Shown here: piece after piece, positions 52,354 through 61,362 of the stretch | Layout of the letters: each line of letters begins with the position of its first letter | Numbering within the stretch: position 1 is the stretch's first letter | Source of the DNA: Actinotalea caeni | Lineage (GTDB): Bacteria; Actinomycetota; Actinomycetes; Actinomycetales; Beutenbergiaceae | Assembly (NCBI RefSeq): GCF_009733795.1 | Contig: NZ_WNXX01000012.1 | Location: 1 to 64,000, forward strand | DNA: 64,000 nt | Direction of reading: 5' to 3' | Program-made: the position numbers and the translations under genes | Notes under the pieces: model-generated | Told to the model about the DNA's origin: nothing | The model's input: the letters and a program-made list of their open reading frames with translations, nothing else | Database searches by the model: none

Positions 52354-52784
52354 GCCCCGACCTCGTCGATGCGGCGCTGGTGCCGCTCGTCACCGGAGAA
52401 GGGCTCGGCGACGAACGCGTCGACGATCGCGAGGGCCTCCTCCTGGCTGTGCTGACGGGCGCCGATGCCGACGACGTTGGCGTCGTTGTGCTGGCGCGCC
52501 AGCTGGGCCGTGGCGACGTTCCAGGCGAGCGCGCAGCGCACGCCGCGCACCTTGTTCGCGGCGATCTGCTCGCCGTTGCCGCTGCCACCGATGACGATCC
52601 CGAGCGAACCGGGCTCGGCGACGACGGCCTCGGCGGCCGCGAAGCAGAACGCCGGGTAGTCGTCGGCGGGGTCGTAGGTGTGGGCGCCGTGGTCGACGAC
52701 GTCGTGGCCGGCCGAGCGGAGGTGCTCGACGAGGGCGGTCTTGAGCTCGAAGCCCGCGTGGTCGGCGGCGATGTGCAGACGCAT
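52338..52784 (-). CDS. rpiB: Ribose-5-phosphate isomerase B
   Basis: Interconverts ribose-5-phosphate and ribulose-5-phosphate. The 148-residue protein begins MRLHIAADHAGFELK. GGSGNGEQIAANKVRG has Glu at the position of the catalytic base, which is the actinobacterial type (E. coli RpiB uses Cys there). HNDANVVGIGAR is also conserved. ATG 52784 is used because it begins the family homology; ATGs at 52793 and 52796 are possible. Convergent with the membrane protein gene before it. Confidence 0.93.
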   Translation of the reverse strand: MRLHIAADHAGFELKTALVEHLRSAGHDVVDHGAHTYDPADDYPAFCFAAAEAVVAEPGSLGIVIGGSGNGEQIAANKVRGVRCALAWNVATAQLARQHNDANVVGIGARQHSQEEALAIVDAFVAEPFSGDERHQRRIDEVGAYESR

Positions 52785-52874
52785 GGGCGTCATCATGCCG
52801 CATCGCGAGGGCTCGTCCCGCGGTCCCCCGGCGGCGTCCGGCCCAGGGGCGCGCCGCCGGGTGATACTGCTCCG

Positions 52875-54848
52875 ATGAGCTCACCCCACGTCGACCTCAT
52901 CCCCCGCGACGCGCTGTTCGGCAACCCCGAGCGCGCCGCCGTCCGGCTCAGCCCGGACGGCCGCCACCTGTCCTGGCTGGCCCCGCTGGACGGCGTCCTC
53001 AACGTCTGGGTGGCCCCGGCCGACGACCCCGCCGCGGCGCGGCCGGTCACGCGCGACGCCGCGCGGGGCATCCGTGCGTTCTTCTGGTCCTACCGCCCCG
53101 ACGTGCTGCTGTACCTGCGCGACACCGGCGGCGACGAGGACTTCCACCTGTTCCGGGTCGACGTCACCGGCGGCGAGCCGCTCGACCTGACGGCGTACGA
53201 GCACACGCGCGCCGACGTCGTCCACCTCAGCCAGCGGGTGCCGGACGAGGTGCTCGTCGGCATGAACGACCGCGACGCCGAGCTGCACGACGTCTACCGC
53301 GTCGACCTCGTCACCGGCGAGCGCACGCTCGTCGAGGAGAACACCGAGGGCTTCGCGGGCTACCTCGCCGACGACGACTACCGGCTGCGGTACGCGGTGC
53401 GGCAGCGCCCGGACGCCGGCACCGACCTGCTCGCGCGCACCGAGGACGGCTGGCGGCTGAGCGAGGAGATCGGGTTCGAGGACTCGCTGACGACGGCGCC
53501 GCTGGGGCTGACCGCCGACGGCCGGGTGCTGTACATGCTCGACTCGCGCGACCGCGACACCGCGGCGCTGCTCGCGGTCGACCAGGGCTCGGGCGAGCGC
53601 ACCCTGCTGCACGCCGACCCGCGCGCCGACGTCGGCGGCGACCTGCTCGTGCACCCGACCACCGGCGAGGTGCAGGCGGTCGCCGTCACCTACCTCGAGC
53701 AGACCTGGACCGTCCTGGACGACGCCGTCCGCGCCGACCTCGACCGGCTCGCCGAGCTCGGGCCGGGCGACGTCGTCGTCACCTCCCGCACGCTCGACGA
53801 CGCCACCTGGGTGATCGCCCGCACCGCGCCGGAGGAGCCGATCACCTACTACCGCTACCACCGTGCCGAGGGCCGTCTCGAGCACCTGTTCAGCGGCCGG
53901 CCCGCGCTCGACGGCGCACCGCTGGTCCCGATGCACGGGGTCGAGATCGCCGCGCGCGACGGCCTGACGCTGCCGAGCTACCTCACGCTGCCGGCGGGTG
54001 TCGAGCTGCGCGACGGCCTCGCCACCGCGGCGGTGCCGCTCGTGCTGAGCGTGCACGGCGGGCCGTGGGCGCGTGACGCCCTCGGCTACGACCCGTACGC
54101 GCAGTGGCTGGCCAACCGCGGCTACGCCGTCCTGCAGGTGAACTACCGCGGCTCGACGGGCTTCGGGAAGGCCTTCACCAACGCGGGCGACCGCGAGTGG
54201 GCGGCCGCGATGCACGACGACCTCCTCGACGCGGTCGCCTGGGCGGTCGAGCACGGCGTCACCACGCCGGACCGGGTCGCGATCATGGGCGGCAGCTACG
54301 GCGGCTACGCGACGCTCGTCGGGCTGACGTTCACGCCCGAGACGTTCGTGTGCGGTGTCGACATCGTCGGGCCGTCGAACCTGCACACGCTCCTCGCGAC
54401 GATCCCGCCGTACTGGAAGCCGATGTTCGAGTCGCTGGCGCGCCGCGTCGGCGACCCCCGCACCGAGGACGGCCAGGCGCTGCTCACCGAGCGGTCGCCG
54501 CTGACGCACGCCGGGCGGATCGTGCGACCGCTGCTGATCGGCCAGGGCGCCAACGACCCGCGCGTCAAGCAGGCGGAGAGCGACCAGATCGTCGAGGCGA
54601 TGACCAGCAACGGCATCCCGGTCACCTACGCGCTGTTCCCCGACGAGGGCCACGGCTTCCACCGGCCGGAGAACAGCAAGGCGTTCAACGCGGTCACCGA
54701 GCACTTCCTCGCGGCGCACCTGGGCGGCCGCGCGGAGCCGATCGGTGGCGACCTGTCCGGGTCCAGCCTCGAGGTGCCGGTGGGCGCGGACGGCGTGCCT
54801 GGCCTGGCCGAGGCGCTCGCCGAGCACGAGCAGGTCGTGCGGGCGTAG
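52875..54848 (+). CDS. S9-family prolyl oligopeptidase/acylaminoacyl peptidase
   Basis: A 657-residue serine peptidase. The N-terminal half is a beta-propeller (SPDGRHLSW, FFWSYRPDVLLYLRD). The C-terminal alpha/beta hydrolase has GGSYGGYAT with the Ser nucleophile (near residue 473), Asp in GANDPRV (near 561) and His in DEGHGFH (near 594), the S9 triad order. No signal peptide, so cytoplasmic. A GATACT -10 box ends at 52868, so transcription may begin at or near the ATG, another leaderless candidate. Confidence 0.9.
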   Translation: MSSPHVDLIPRDALFGNPERAAVRLSPDGRHLSWLAPLDGVLNVWVAPADDPAAARPVTRDAARGIRAFFWSYRPDVLLYLRDTGGDEDFHLFRVDVTGGEPLDLTAYEHTRADVVHLSQRVPDEVLVGMNDRDAELHDVYRVDLVTGERTLVEENTEGFAGYLADDDYRLRYAVRQRPDAGTDLLARTEDGWRLSEEIGFEDSLTTAPLGLTADGRVLYMLDSRDRDTAALLAVDQGSGERTLLHADPRADVGGDLLVHPTTGEVQAVAVTYLEQTWTVLDDAVRADLDRLAELGPGDVVVTSRTLDDATWVIARTAPEEPITYYRYHRAEGRLEHLFSGRPALDGAPLVPMHGVEIAARDGLTLPSYLTLPAGVELRDGLATAAVPLVLSVHGGPWARDALGYDPYAQWLANRGYAVLQVNYRGSTGFGKAFTNAGDREWAAAMHDDLLDAVAWAVEHGVTTPDRVAIMGGSYGGYATLVGLTFTPETFVCGVDIVGPSNLHTLLATIPPYWKPMFESLARRVGDPRTEDGQALLTERSPLTHAGRIVRPLLIGQGANDPRVKQAESDQIVEAMTSNGIPVTYALFPDEGHGFHRPENSKAFNAVTEHFLAAHLGGRAEPIGGDLSGSSLEVPVGADGVPGLAEALAEHEQVVRA

Positions 54849-54851
54849 CGC

Positions 54852-55604
54852 TCAGCCGCGCCCCAGCACGGTGCCGCCGTTGACCTGCAGGATCTGGCCG
54901 GTGGTCCAGCCGGCCTGCGGCGAGGCGAGGTAGGCGACGGCCTCCGCGACCTCCTCGGGGGTGCCAGGGCGCCCCATCGGGATCTGCGCGACCCGGGAGT
55001 CCCAGACTCCCGGGTCGGCCTCGATGCGGGGCCGCCAGAAGTCGGTGTCCGGCACGAACCCGGGCGCGACGGCGTTGACCGTCACCCCCTCGGTGGCGAG
55101 CGCGCTCGCCTCGGACCACACCCACGCGTTGATCGCGGCCTTCGCGGCGCCGTAGGAGCCGGAGCCGCGGATCCCGGCGACCGAGCTCATCGCGACGACC
55201 CGCGCTCCCGGGCGGGTCAGGTGCGGCCGCAGCGCGTGCGCGAGCAGCACCGTGGTGAGCACGTTGCCCTCGAAGTCGGCCCGCCAGGCCTCGGCGACCG
55301 AGCCGAGGTCGCTCCCGGCGCCGACGCCGAAGTTCCCGCCCGCGTTGAGCACGAGCACGTCGACGGAGCCCCCGAGGGTGATCTCCGCCGCGGCGTTGTG
55401 GACGGCCACCGGGTCGGCGAGGTCGGCGCTGTGCAGCGTGACCTCGACGTCGGGGTTCGTCTCGCGCAGCTCGGCCGCGGTCTCCTCCAGCGCCGAGAGC
55501 CGTCGCCCGACCAGCGCGAACGAGGGGGTCTCAGCGAGCAGTCGGTGCGCGACGGCGCGGCCCAGGCCGCTGCCGCCGCCGGTGATGACGATGCGTCGGG
55601 TCAT
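54852..55604 (-). CDS. SDR-family oxidoreductase
   Basis: A 250-residue classical short-chain dehydrogenase: NAD(P) loop TGGGSGLG at the N-terminus, catalytic NAG in LNAGGNFG, Ser in SSVAG and the YxxxK pair in GSYGAAKAA. Substrate unknown. It converges with the peptidase gene, 3 bases apart. Confidence 0.9.
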   Translation of the reverse strand: MTRRIVITGGGSGLGRAVAHRLLAETPSFALVGRRLSALEETAAELRETNPDVEVTLHSADLADPVAVHNAAAEITLGGSVDVLVLNAGGNFGVGAGSDLGSVAEAWRADFEGNVLTTVLLAHALRPHLTRPGARVVAMSSVAGIRGSGSYGAAKAAINAWVWSEASALATEGVTVNAVAPGFVPDTDFWRPRIEADPGVWDSRVAQIPMGRPGTPEEVAEAVAYLASPQAGWTTGQILQVNGGTVLGRG

Positions 55605-55672
55605 GCCAGGTGTCTACGCGCGCCCGCTCCCGCCGCGCAAGTCGGTGCGCGGACGTCTCGGCCGTGGCCCGC

Positions 55673-56047
55673 TCAGGAGGCGACCGGCAGCCCGGCGGCG
55701 CGCCAGCCCGCGAAGCCTCCGGCGACGGCCGCGAGCCGCGGCCCGGCGCTCGCGGCCAGCCGCCCGGCGCGGTCGCCGTCGTCGTCGAGGAGCAGCACGC
55801 GTGCGGCGAGCGACTCCCGCAGCCACACGCCGAGCTCGAGGCGGTCGACGACGGCGACCGACAGGCCGGCGGGCAGCTCGCCGTCGTGGGAGCGGCGTCG
55901 GGCGCTGCGCAGGTCGACGAGGACCGCCCGGTCGTAGAGCGCCGCCTGGTACGCGGCACGGGCGCTCACGCTGCCGTGCGGGTCGAGGCGGGTGGTGGGC
56001 TCGTCGTTGAGGAGGATGTCCCAGGTGGTGCCGGTGGTGACGGCCAT
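55673..56047 (-). CDS. Rhodanese-like protein lacking the catalytic Cys
   Basis: A 124-residue single rhodanese domain (AVLVDLRSARRR at the substrate-strand and VAGGFAGWRAAGLPV at the end). The position of the active-site loop Cys-x-x-G-x-R reads LLLDDDGDRAGR, without Cys, so sulfur transfer by the usual mechanism is not expected; the domain may bind a partner or sense. ATG 56047 follows CGGAG. A short ORF with three Cys codons ends 40 bases upstream, a likely cysteine-responsive leader. Confidence 0.82.
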   Translation of the reverse strand: MAVTTGTTWDILLNDEPTTRLDPHGSVSARAAYQAALYDRAVLVDLRSARRRSHDGELPAGLSVAVVDRLELGVWLRESLAARVLLLDDDGDRAGRLAASAGPRLAAVAGGFAGWRAAGLPVAS

Positions 56048-56087
56048 GTCGTGCTCCGAGGGGTCTGCGGATGTGGTGGTCTGCTGG

Positions 56088-56129
56088 TCAGGAGCAGGGA
56101 CACATCTCGCAGAGACGCATGCGACGCAT
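56088..56129 (-). CDS. Cysteine-codon leader peptide upstream of the rhodanese gene
   Basis: A 13-residue ORF (MRRMRLCEMCPCS) whose last seven codons include three Cys codons (TGC, TGT, TGC), ending 40 bases before the rhodanese start. Short poly-Cys leader ORFs act as cysteine-responsive attenuators before sulfur genes in mycobacteria. The frame is also open upstream, so the true start is not certain. Confidence 0.6.
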   Translation of the reverse strand: MRRMRLCEMCPCS

Positions 56130-56263
56130 CGCGTGCCCGGCGCGGGGCGCGGGCACGCTCGCCACGGGCGTGGCGGTGCGTGCGGTCTCGGCGGTCACGG
56201 TGCGATTCCACCACCGCCGCGGCCGCCGCGGACGCCCGGGCGCGGGAGTCCCGGATCGTGAGA

Positions 56264-56833
56264 TCAGAACCGGGTCGCCTCGGCGCGGCGCACCGAGAAG
56301 CCCGACCCGGTCGTGATGTTGGTGCAGGTGACGCCCGTTCTCGTGACCTCGCACATGTAGTCGCCCACGTGCGTGGTCTGTCCGTAGTCGAGCACCTCGC
56401 GGTCGTCGGGGTCGGCCCCAGGGATCGAGCCGTCGGGGCACGGGAACTCGGCACCGTCGGGACCGACGACGAGCACGCGCCCGAGCAGGTCGTTGTCGTC
56501 ACAGCCCTCGATCTGCGGCGGCGCGTACTCGATCGTGTCGATCTGGCAGGCGGCCGAGTCGTCGCCGATCGTGCACCAGATGTTGCCGCTCGGCGTCGCG
56601 AACTCCGCGAGGTCGACGGCATCGGCGGGGACCGTGACGACCTGCGCCGAGGTCGGGTCCTCGGTCACCGTGGCGGACGGGTCGGCGGTCGCGGCGGTCG
56701 ACGACGGGTCGTCACCCGCCCGGTCGTCGGGTCCGTCGGGCGCCGTGACCAGCAGGACCACGAGCACACCGATGAGGATCGCGTCGACCACGATGAGCGT
56801 GATCTCCAGCGGTCCGAGGCGGCGTGACGACAT
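56264..56833 (-). CDS. Membrane-anchored DUF6636-like protein
   Basis: A 189-residue protein with an N-terminal membrane helix (EITLIVVDAILIGVLVVLLV, about 10-29), a Thr/Asp/Ala-rich linker, then an extracytoplasmic domain containing EFATPSGNIWCTIG. This TPSGNIxC motif marks the DUF6636-type domain, with six Cys that probably form disulfides. Function unknown. ATG 56833 follows GGAGAGGGAG. Confidence 0.75.
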   Translation of the reverse strand: MSSRRLGPLEITLIVVDAILIGVLVVLLVTAPDGPDDRAGDDPSSTAATADPSATVTEDPTSAQVVTVPADAVDLAEFATPSGNIWCTIGDDSAACQIDTIEYAPPQIEGCDDNDLLGRVLVVGPDGAEFPCPDGSIPGADPDDREVLDYGQTTHVGDYMCEVTRTGVTCTNITTGSGFSVRRAEATRF

Positions 56834-56896
56834 GGGCGGGCTCCCTCTCCTCCGTGGCGAGCACGCCCTAAGGTACGCGACCGGGTTGAGGACCCG

Positions 56897-57526
56897 TCAG
56901 TCGAAGATCGGTCCCTGCGTCCGGGTGCGCTTGATCTCGTAGAAGCCCGGGTAGCTCGCGACCAGCACCGCGCCGTCCCACAGGCGGCCAGCCTCCTCGC
57001 CCTTCGGTGCGGGGGTGATGACCGGCCCGAAGAAGGCGGTGCCGTTGAAGGCGACGATCGGCGTGCCGACGTCCTCGCCGACGAGCCCGATGCCCTCGGC
57101 GTGCGAGGCGCGCAGCTTCTCGTCGACCTCGTCGGTGTCGTAGACGTCGATGAGGTCGGCCGGCAGCCCGACCTCCTCCAGGGCCTCGACGACCAGCGGC
57201 CGCAGCCCGGCCTCGCCGCGCCGACCCTGCGGGTGGATACGGGTGCCGATCGCGTCGTAGAGCTTCTTGACGTACTCCTCGCCGTGGCGCTCCTGCGCGG
57301 CGATGATCACACGCACCGGGCCCCAGGCGTCCTCGAGGCCCTTGCGGTAGTCCTCGGGCAGGTCGCGGCCCTCGTTGAGCACCGCGAGGCTCATGACGTG
57401 CCAGCGGACCGTGATGTCTCGGACCTTCTCGACCTCGCCGATCCAGCGGGACGTCATCCACGCCCAGGGACAGATCGGGTCGAACCAGAAGTCGGCGACG
57501 GCGGTCTGGGGCGTGGCGGTGGTCAT
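56897..57526 (-). CDS. DsbA-fold mycothiol-dependent nitroreductase (Rv2466c-like)
   Basis: A 209-residue thioredoxin/DsbA-like protein with [16 protein letters not shown] near the N-terminus: a CPWA active site with one Cys, as in Rv2466c of M. tuberculosis, a mycothiol-dependent enzyme that can reduce nitro compounds. VGTPIVAF with the cis-Pro follows near 155. It is divergent from pepN, the same arrangement as Rv2466c-Rv2467, and rpiB lies nearby in both genomes. ATG 57526 follows AGAGGACG. Confidence 0.9.
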   Translation of the reverse strand: MTTATPQTAVADFWFDPICPWAWMTSRWIGEVEKVRDITVRWHVMSLAVLNEGRDLPEDYRKGLEDAWGPVRVIIAAQERHGEEYVKKLYDAIGTRIHPQGRRGEAGLRPLVVEALEEVGLPADLIDVYDTDEVDEKLRASHAEGIGLVGEDVGTPIVAFNGTAFFGPVITPAPKGEEAGRLWDGAVLVASYPGFYEIKRTRTQGPIFD

Positions 57527-57741
57527 GGAAGCGCGTCCTCTCGGTCGGTGGTCCCTGCCCCCGATCCAACCACCGGCGAGGGCGATCCTGTTCCCGCGCG
57601 GCCGCGCTGCTCGCGATGCGGGTGTGATTCGGTTCGCCGATCACGCCGCCCGGCGCCTATCGTCGACGCGTCCGCCCGCGCGCGCCGCTCGCGCCCGCCG
57701 TGGCAGGATCGCTGAACCCGTCATCCCGAAGGAGCCCACCC

Positions 57742-60330
57742 GTGCCCGGAGAGAACCTCACCCGCCTCGAGGCGGCCGAGCGCGCCGCGACCGTGCGGAC
57801 GCACAGCTACGAGGTCGAGCTCGACCTCACCCGCGGCAGCGAGGTGTTCGGGTCGAGGACCCGCGTGCTGTTCGACGCCGAGCCCGGCGCGTCGACGTTC
57901 ATCGACCTCATCGCGCCTGTCGTCCACGAGGTGGTCCTCAACGGCACGTCGCTCGACCCGGTCGAGGTGTTCGGGAACTCCCGCGTGCAGCTGCCCGACC
58001 TGCAGGCCAGCAACGAGCTCGTCGTCGTCGCCGACTGCGCGTACATGAACACCGGCGAGGGCCTGCACCGGTTCGTCGACCCCGTCGACGACGAGGTGTA
58101 CCTGTACTCGCAGTTCGAGGTCGCCGACACCCGGCGCATGTTCGCCGTCTTCGAGCAGCCCGACCTCAAGGCGACGTTCACGTTCACCGTGACCGCGCCC
58201 GACCACTGGCAGGTCGTGTCCAACGCGCCGACGCCCGAGCCTGTGCCGGCCGGCGAGGACCGCCCCGGCAGCGCCGTCTGGGCCTTCCCGGCGACCGACC
58301 GGCTGCCCTGCTACGTCACGGCGCTGGTCGCCGGCCCGTACCACCGCGAGACCGGCTCGCTCACGAGCGTCGACGGCCGCGAGATCCCGCTCGGTGTGTT
58401 CTGCCGCGCCTCGCTCGCCGAGCACCTCGACGCCGACGAGATCATGGACATCACGCGCGCGGGCTTCGCCTTCTTCGAGAAGGCGTTCGACATGCCCTAC
58501 CCGTACGCGAAGTACGACCAGCTGTTCGTGCCGGAGTTCAACGCGGGCGCGATGGAGAACGCCGGCGCGGTGACGTTCCTCGAGAACTACGTGTTCCGGT
58601 CCAAGCCGACCCAGGCGATCGTGGAGCGCCGCGCCGTCACGATCCTCCACGAGCTCGCGCACATGTGGTTCGGCGACCTCGTGACGATGCGCTGGTGGAA
58701 CGACCTGTGGCTCAACGAGTCGTTCGCCGAGTACGCGTCCACCCTCGCGACCGCCGAGGCGACCCGCTGGACCCAGGCCTGGACGACGTTCTCCTCGCTC
58801 GAGAAGTCCTGGGCCTACCGGCAGGACCAGCTGCCCTCGACGCACCCGATCGTCGCCGAGATCAACGACCTCGAGGACGTCGAGGTCAACTTCGACGGCA
58901 TCACCTACGCCAAGGGCGCCTCGGTCCTCAAGCAGCTCGTCGCCTGGGTGGGGCGCGACGCGTTCCTCGCGGGCGTGCAGCAGTACTTCAAGAAGCACGC
59001 GTGGGGCAACACCGAGCTGCGAGACCTGCTGGTCGAGCTCGAGGCCACGAGCGGGCGCGACCTGTCGCGCTGGTCGCAGGTGTGGCTCGAGGAGGCCGGT
59101 GTCACGCTGCTGCGGCCGGAGATCGAGAGCGACAGCCAGGGCCGCATCACCAGCTTCGTCATCCGGCAGGAGACGCCGCAGGAGATGTCCTCGCTGCGCC
59201 CGCACCGGCTCGCGGTCGGCGGCTACGACATCGATGCCGAGGGCAACCTCGTGCGCACGCAGCGGGTCGAGCTCGACATCGACGGCGACGCGACCCCGGT
59301 CCCCGAGCTCGTCGGCCTCGACCGACCCGCGATCGTCATCGTCAACGACGACGACCTCGCCTACGCCAAGGTCCGCATGGACGCCGAGTCGCTCGCCGCG
59401 GCGACCGAGCACCTGTCGCGGTTCACCGACTCGCTGCCGCGCACGCTCGTGTGGGCGTCCGCGTGGGACATGACGCGCGACGGCGAGACGCCCGGTCGTC
59501 AGTTCGTCGAGCTCGTGCTCAACAACATCGCGTCCGAGACCGACTCCTCGGTCGTCATGGTGCTGCTGCGCCAGCTGGCGACGACGATCGACTTCTACGT
59601 CGACCCGCGGGTGCGCGAGGAGGTGTCCGGTCAGGCGGCCGCGCGGCTGTGGCAGCTCGCGACGACGGCGGAGCCCGGCTCGGACAGCCAGCTCCAGTTC
59701 GTCCGGGCGTTCGCGGCGCGCGCCGCGGGCGAGGAGCAGGTCGCGCAGCTGCGCGGGCTGCTGGAGGGCGGCGACGCGGTGCCGGGACTCGTGGTCGACA
59801 CCGACCTGCGCTGGGACCTGCTGCGCGGCCTCGCCGCGGCGGGTGCCGCGAGCGCCGAGGAGATCGACGCCGAGCTCGAGCGCGACAGCACCGCGGCAGG
59901 TCAGCGCGCCGCGGCCGAGGCCCGTGCCTCGATGCCGACCGCCGAGGCCAAGGAGGCGGTGTGGCGCGACGTCGTCGAGGGCGACTCGCTGCCCAACGCG
60001 GTGCAGGCCGCGGTGATCGCCGGCTTCGGCCGCGCGAAGGACCGCGAGCTGCTCGTGCCGTTCGTCGAGCGCTACTTCGACGCGATCGAGAAGGTCTGGG
60101 ACCACCGCACCAACGAGATCGCTCAGAACATCGTCGTCGGCCTCTACCCGACGCAGCTGGCCGACATCGACGAGGCCTACGGCGTCGACGTCCTCGCCGC
60201 GACCGACGAGTTCCTCGAGGCGCTCGCCGACAGGGTCCCGGCGCTGCGCCGGCTGGTCGTCGAGAACCGCGACGGCGTGCGCCGCGCCCTGCAGGCGCAG
60301 CGCGCCGACCGCGCCGCGGCACAGGCCTGA
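57742..60330 (+). CDS. pepN: Aminopeptidase N
   Basis: Zinc-dependent M1 aminopeptidase, 862 residues, that removes N-terminal residues from peptides. GAMENAGAVTF (near 269) binds the free N-terminus. The zinc site is HELAHMWFGDLVTMRWWNDLWLNESFAEY: His-Glu-x-x-His near 303 plus the third ligand Glu 18 residues later. The ERAP-like C-terminal helical domain follows. GTG 57742 is chosen because AAGGAG lies just upstream and homology starts with ENLTRLEAAERA; the frame open from 57700 has no support. Confidence 0.95.
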   Translation: MPGENLTRLEAAERAATVRTHSYEVELDLTRGSEVFGSRTRVLFDAEPGASTFIDLIAPVVHEVVLNGTSLDPVEVFGNSRVQLPDLQASNELVVVADCAYMNTGEGLHRFVDPVDDEVYLYSQFEVADTRRMFAVFEQPDLKATFTFTVTAPDHWQVVSNAPTPEPVPAGEDRPGSAVWAFPATDRLPCYVTALVAGPYHRETGSLTSVDGREIPLGVFCRASLAEHLDADEIMDITRAGFAFFEKAFDMPYPYAKYDQLFVPEFNAGAMENAGAVTFLENYVFRSKPTQAIVERRAVTILHELAHMWFGDLVTMRWWNDLWLNESFAEYASTLATAEATRWTQAWTTFSSLEKSWAYRQDQLPSTHPIVAEINDLEDVEVNFDGITYAKGASVLKQLVAWVGRDAFLAGVQQYFKKHAWGNTELRDLLVELEATSGRDLSRWSQVWLEEAGVTLLRPEIESDSQGRITSFVIRQETPQEMSSLRPHRLAVGGYDIDAEGNLVRTQRVELDIDGDATPVPELVGLDRPAIVIVNDDDLAYAKVRMDAESLAAATEHLSRFTDSLPRTLVWASAWDMTRDGETPGRQFVELVLNNIASETDSSVVMVLLRQLATTIDFYVDPRVREEVSGQAAARLWQLATTAEPGSDSQLQFVRAFAARAAGEEQVAQLRGLLEGGDAVPGLVVDTDLRWDLLRGLAAAGAASAEEIDAELERDSTAAGQRAAAEARASMPTAEAKEAVWRDVVEGDSLPNAVQAAVIAGFGRAKDRELLVPFVERYFDAIEKVWDHRTNEIAQNIVVGLYPTQLADIDEAYGVDVLAATDEFLEALADRVPALRRLVVENRDGVRRALQAQRADRAAAQA

Positions 60331-60334
60331 CGCC

Positions 60335-60367
60335 ACGACGCCCGCCCCCGTGCGGGGCGGGCGTCGT
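60335..60367. terminator. Bidirectional terminator between pepN and GNAT genes
   Basis: A perfect 14-base-pair stem (60335-60348 with 60354-60367) and 5-base loop, starting 4 bases after the pepN stop and reaching into the stop codon of the converging GNAT gene. Confidence 0.8.
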
Positions 60368-60945
60368 CATGCGCGGGCGCGCCACTCCTCGGCGAGGATC
60401 GCGTAGCCGAGGCCGTCCATCCACTCCCCCGACCGGTGCAGGCTCTCGCGCACCGTGTGGGTCTCGCGCCGCATCCCCACGCGCTCCATCAGCCGCCACG
60501 ACGGCTCGTTGGCGGCGAAGCACAGCGCCACGACACGGCGCAGGCCGAGGTCGTCGAAGCACAGCCGCAGCAGCTCGCGCACGGCCTCGGTCGCGTACCC
60601 GTGACCCTGGTGCGCCGGGTCGAGCGCCCAGCCGATCTCGGCCTGCGTGCCCGCCGCCTGCGCGGCGACCTCGGTCTGCGCCCAGGCGTCGTCGACGCGC
60701 ACCATGAGGTCGCCGACCAGGGTGCCGTCGACCAGCTCGACGACGAGGGTGCGGCCCAGCCGGTCGGGCTCGGTGAACGTCGTGCGGAAGTCCTCCAGCG
60801 GGCCGGGCAGCGCCGTCATGAAGCGCGCGACCGGCTCCAGTCGCCGGTAGGCCCAGATCGCGGCGGCGTCCTCGGGCCGGGCGCGGCGGATCGTCAGGCG
60901 CTGCGTGCGCAGCGGGAACGCGACGTCGTCCAGGGTGCGCGGCAC
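60367..60945 (-). CDS. GNAT-family N-acetyltransferase (RimJ/RimL-like)
   Basis: A 192-residue acetyltransferase of the RimJ/RimL type, which acetylates protein N-termini or small amines. LRTQRLTIRRARPEDAAAIWAYRR begins the domain, IGWALDPAHQGHGYATEAVRELLRL holds the acetyl-CoA loop (near 112-135), and NEPSWRLMERVGM is the final motif. GTG 60945 is used: TAGGGT at 60953-60958 (minus strand) could be its -10 box, giving a leaderless message. Substrate unknown. Confidence 0.87.
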   Translation of the reverse strand: MPRTLDDVAFPLRTQRLTIRRARPEDAAAIWAYRRLEPVARFMTALPGPLEDFRTTFTEPDRLGRTLVVELVDGTLVGDLMVRVDDAWAQTEVAAQAAGTQAEIGWALDPAHQGHGYATEAVRELLRLCFDDLGLRRVVALCFAANEPSWRLMERVGMRRETHTVRESLHRSGEWMDGLGYAILAEEWRARA

Positions 60946-60967
60946 GCCGTCGACCCTAGGGCACGGC

Positions 60968-61285
60968 TCAGCCGACGGGCCGGACCTCCACCCCACCACC
61001 CTGCCGCAGGATCGGGTTGCGGCTCGCGATCGCGACCGCGGCGTCGAGGTCGGGCGCCTCGACGACGTACACCCCGACCACCGCCTCGGCCGACTCCAGG
61101 TACGGGCCCTCGGTGGAGCCGTCGGCGCGCAGCGAACGGGCCTGGCGCGGGTCGGCGAGCCCGCGGGCGAACACCAGCTCGCCGGAGGTCTCCATCGACC
61201 GCGCGTAGGCGTCGTGCGGGGCGCGGTCCGTCGGTTCGCCCTCGCCGGGCCGCGGGTGGTACATGAGGACGGCGTACTCGGGCAT
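60968..61285 (-). CDS. YciI-family protein (DGPF-type)
   Basis: A 105-residue dimeric alpha-beta barrel protein. MPEYAVLMYHPRPGE and DGPF-domain features (ADGSTEGPYLESAEAVVGVYVVEAPDLDAAVAIA) place it in the YCII/DGPF group. Such proteins are often next to ECF sigma factors, but none is adjacent here. ATG 61285 follows GAGGAG. Function unknown. Confidence 0.87.
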   Translation of the reverse strand: MPEYAVLMYHPRPGEGEPTDRAPHDAYARSMETSGELVFARGLADPRQARSLRADGSTEGPYLESAEAVVGVYVVEAPDLDAAVAIASRNPILRQGGGVEVRPVG

Positions 61286-61362
61286 CACGGGCTCCTCGGC
61301 CTCGGGGACGGTGTCACCTCGATGACGTCCGAGCGGCGCCCGGATCGACGGCGCCGGCGGGG

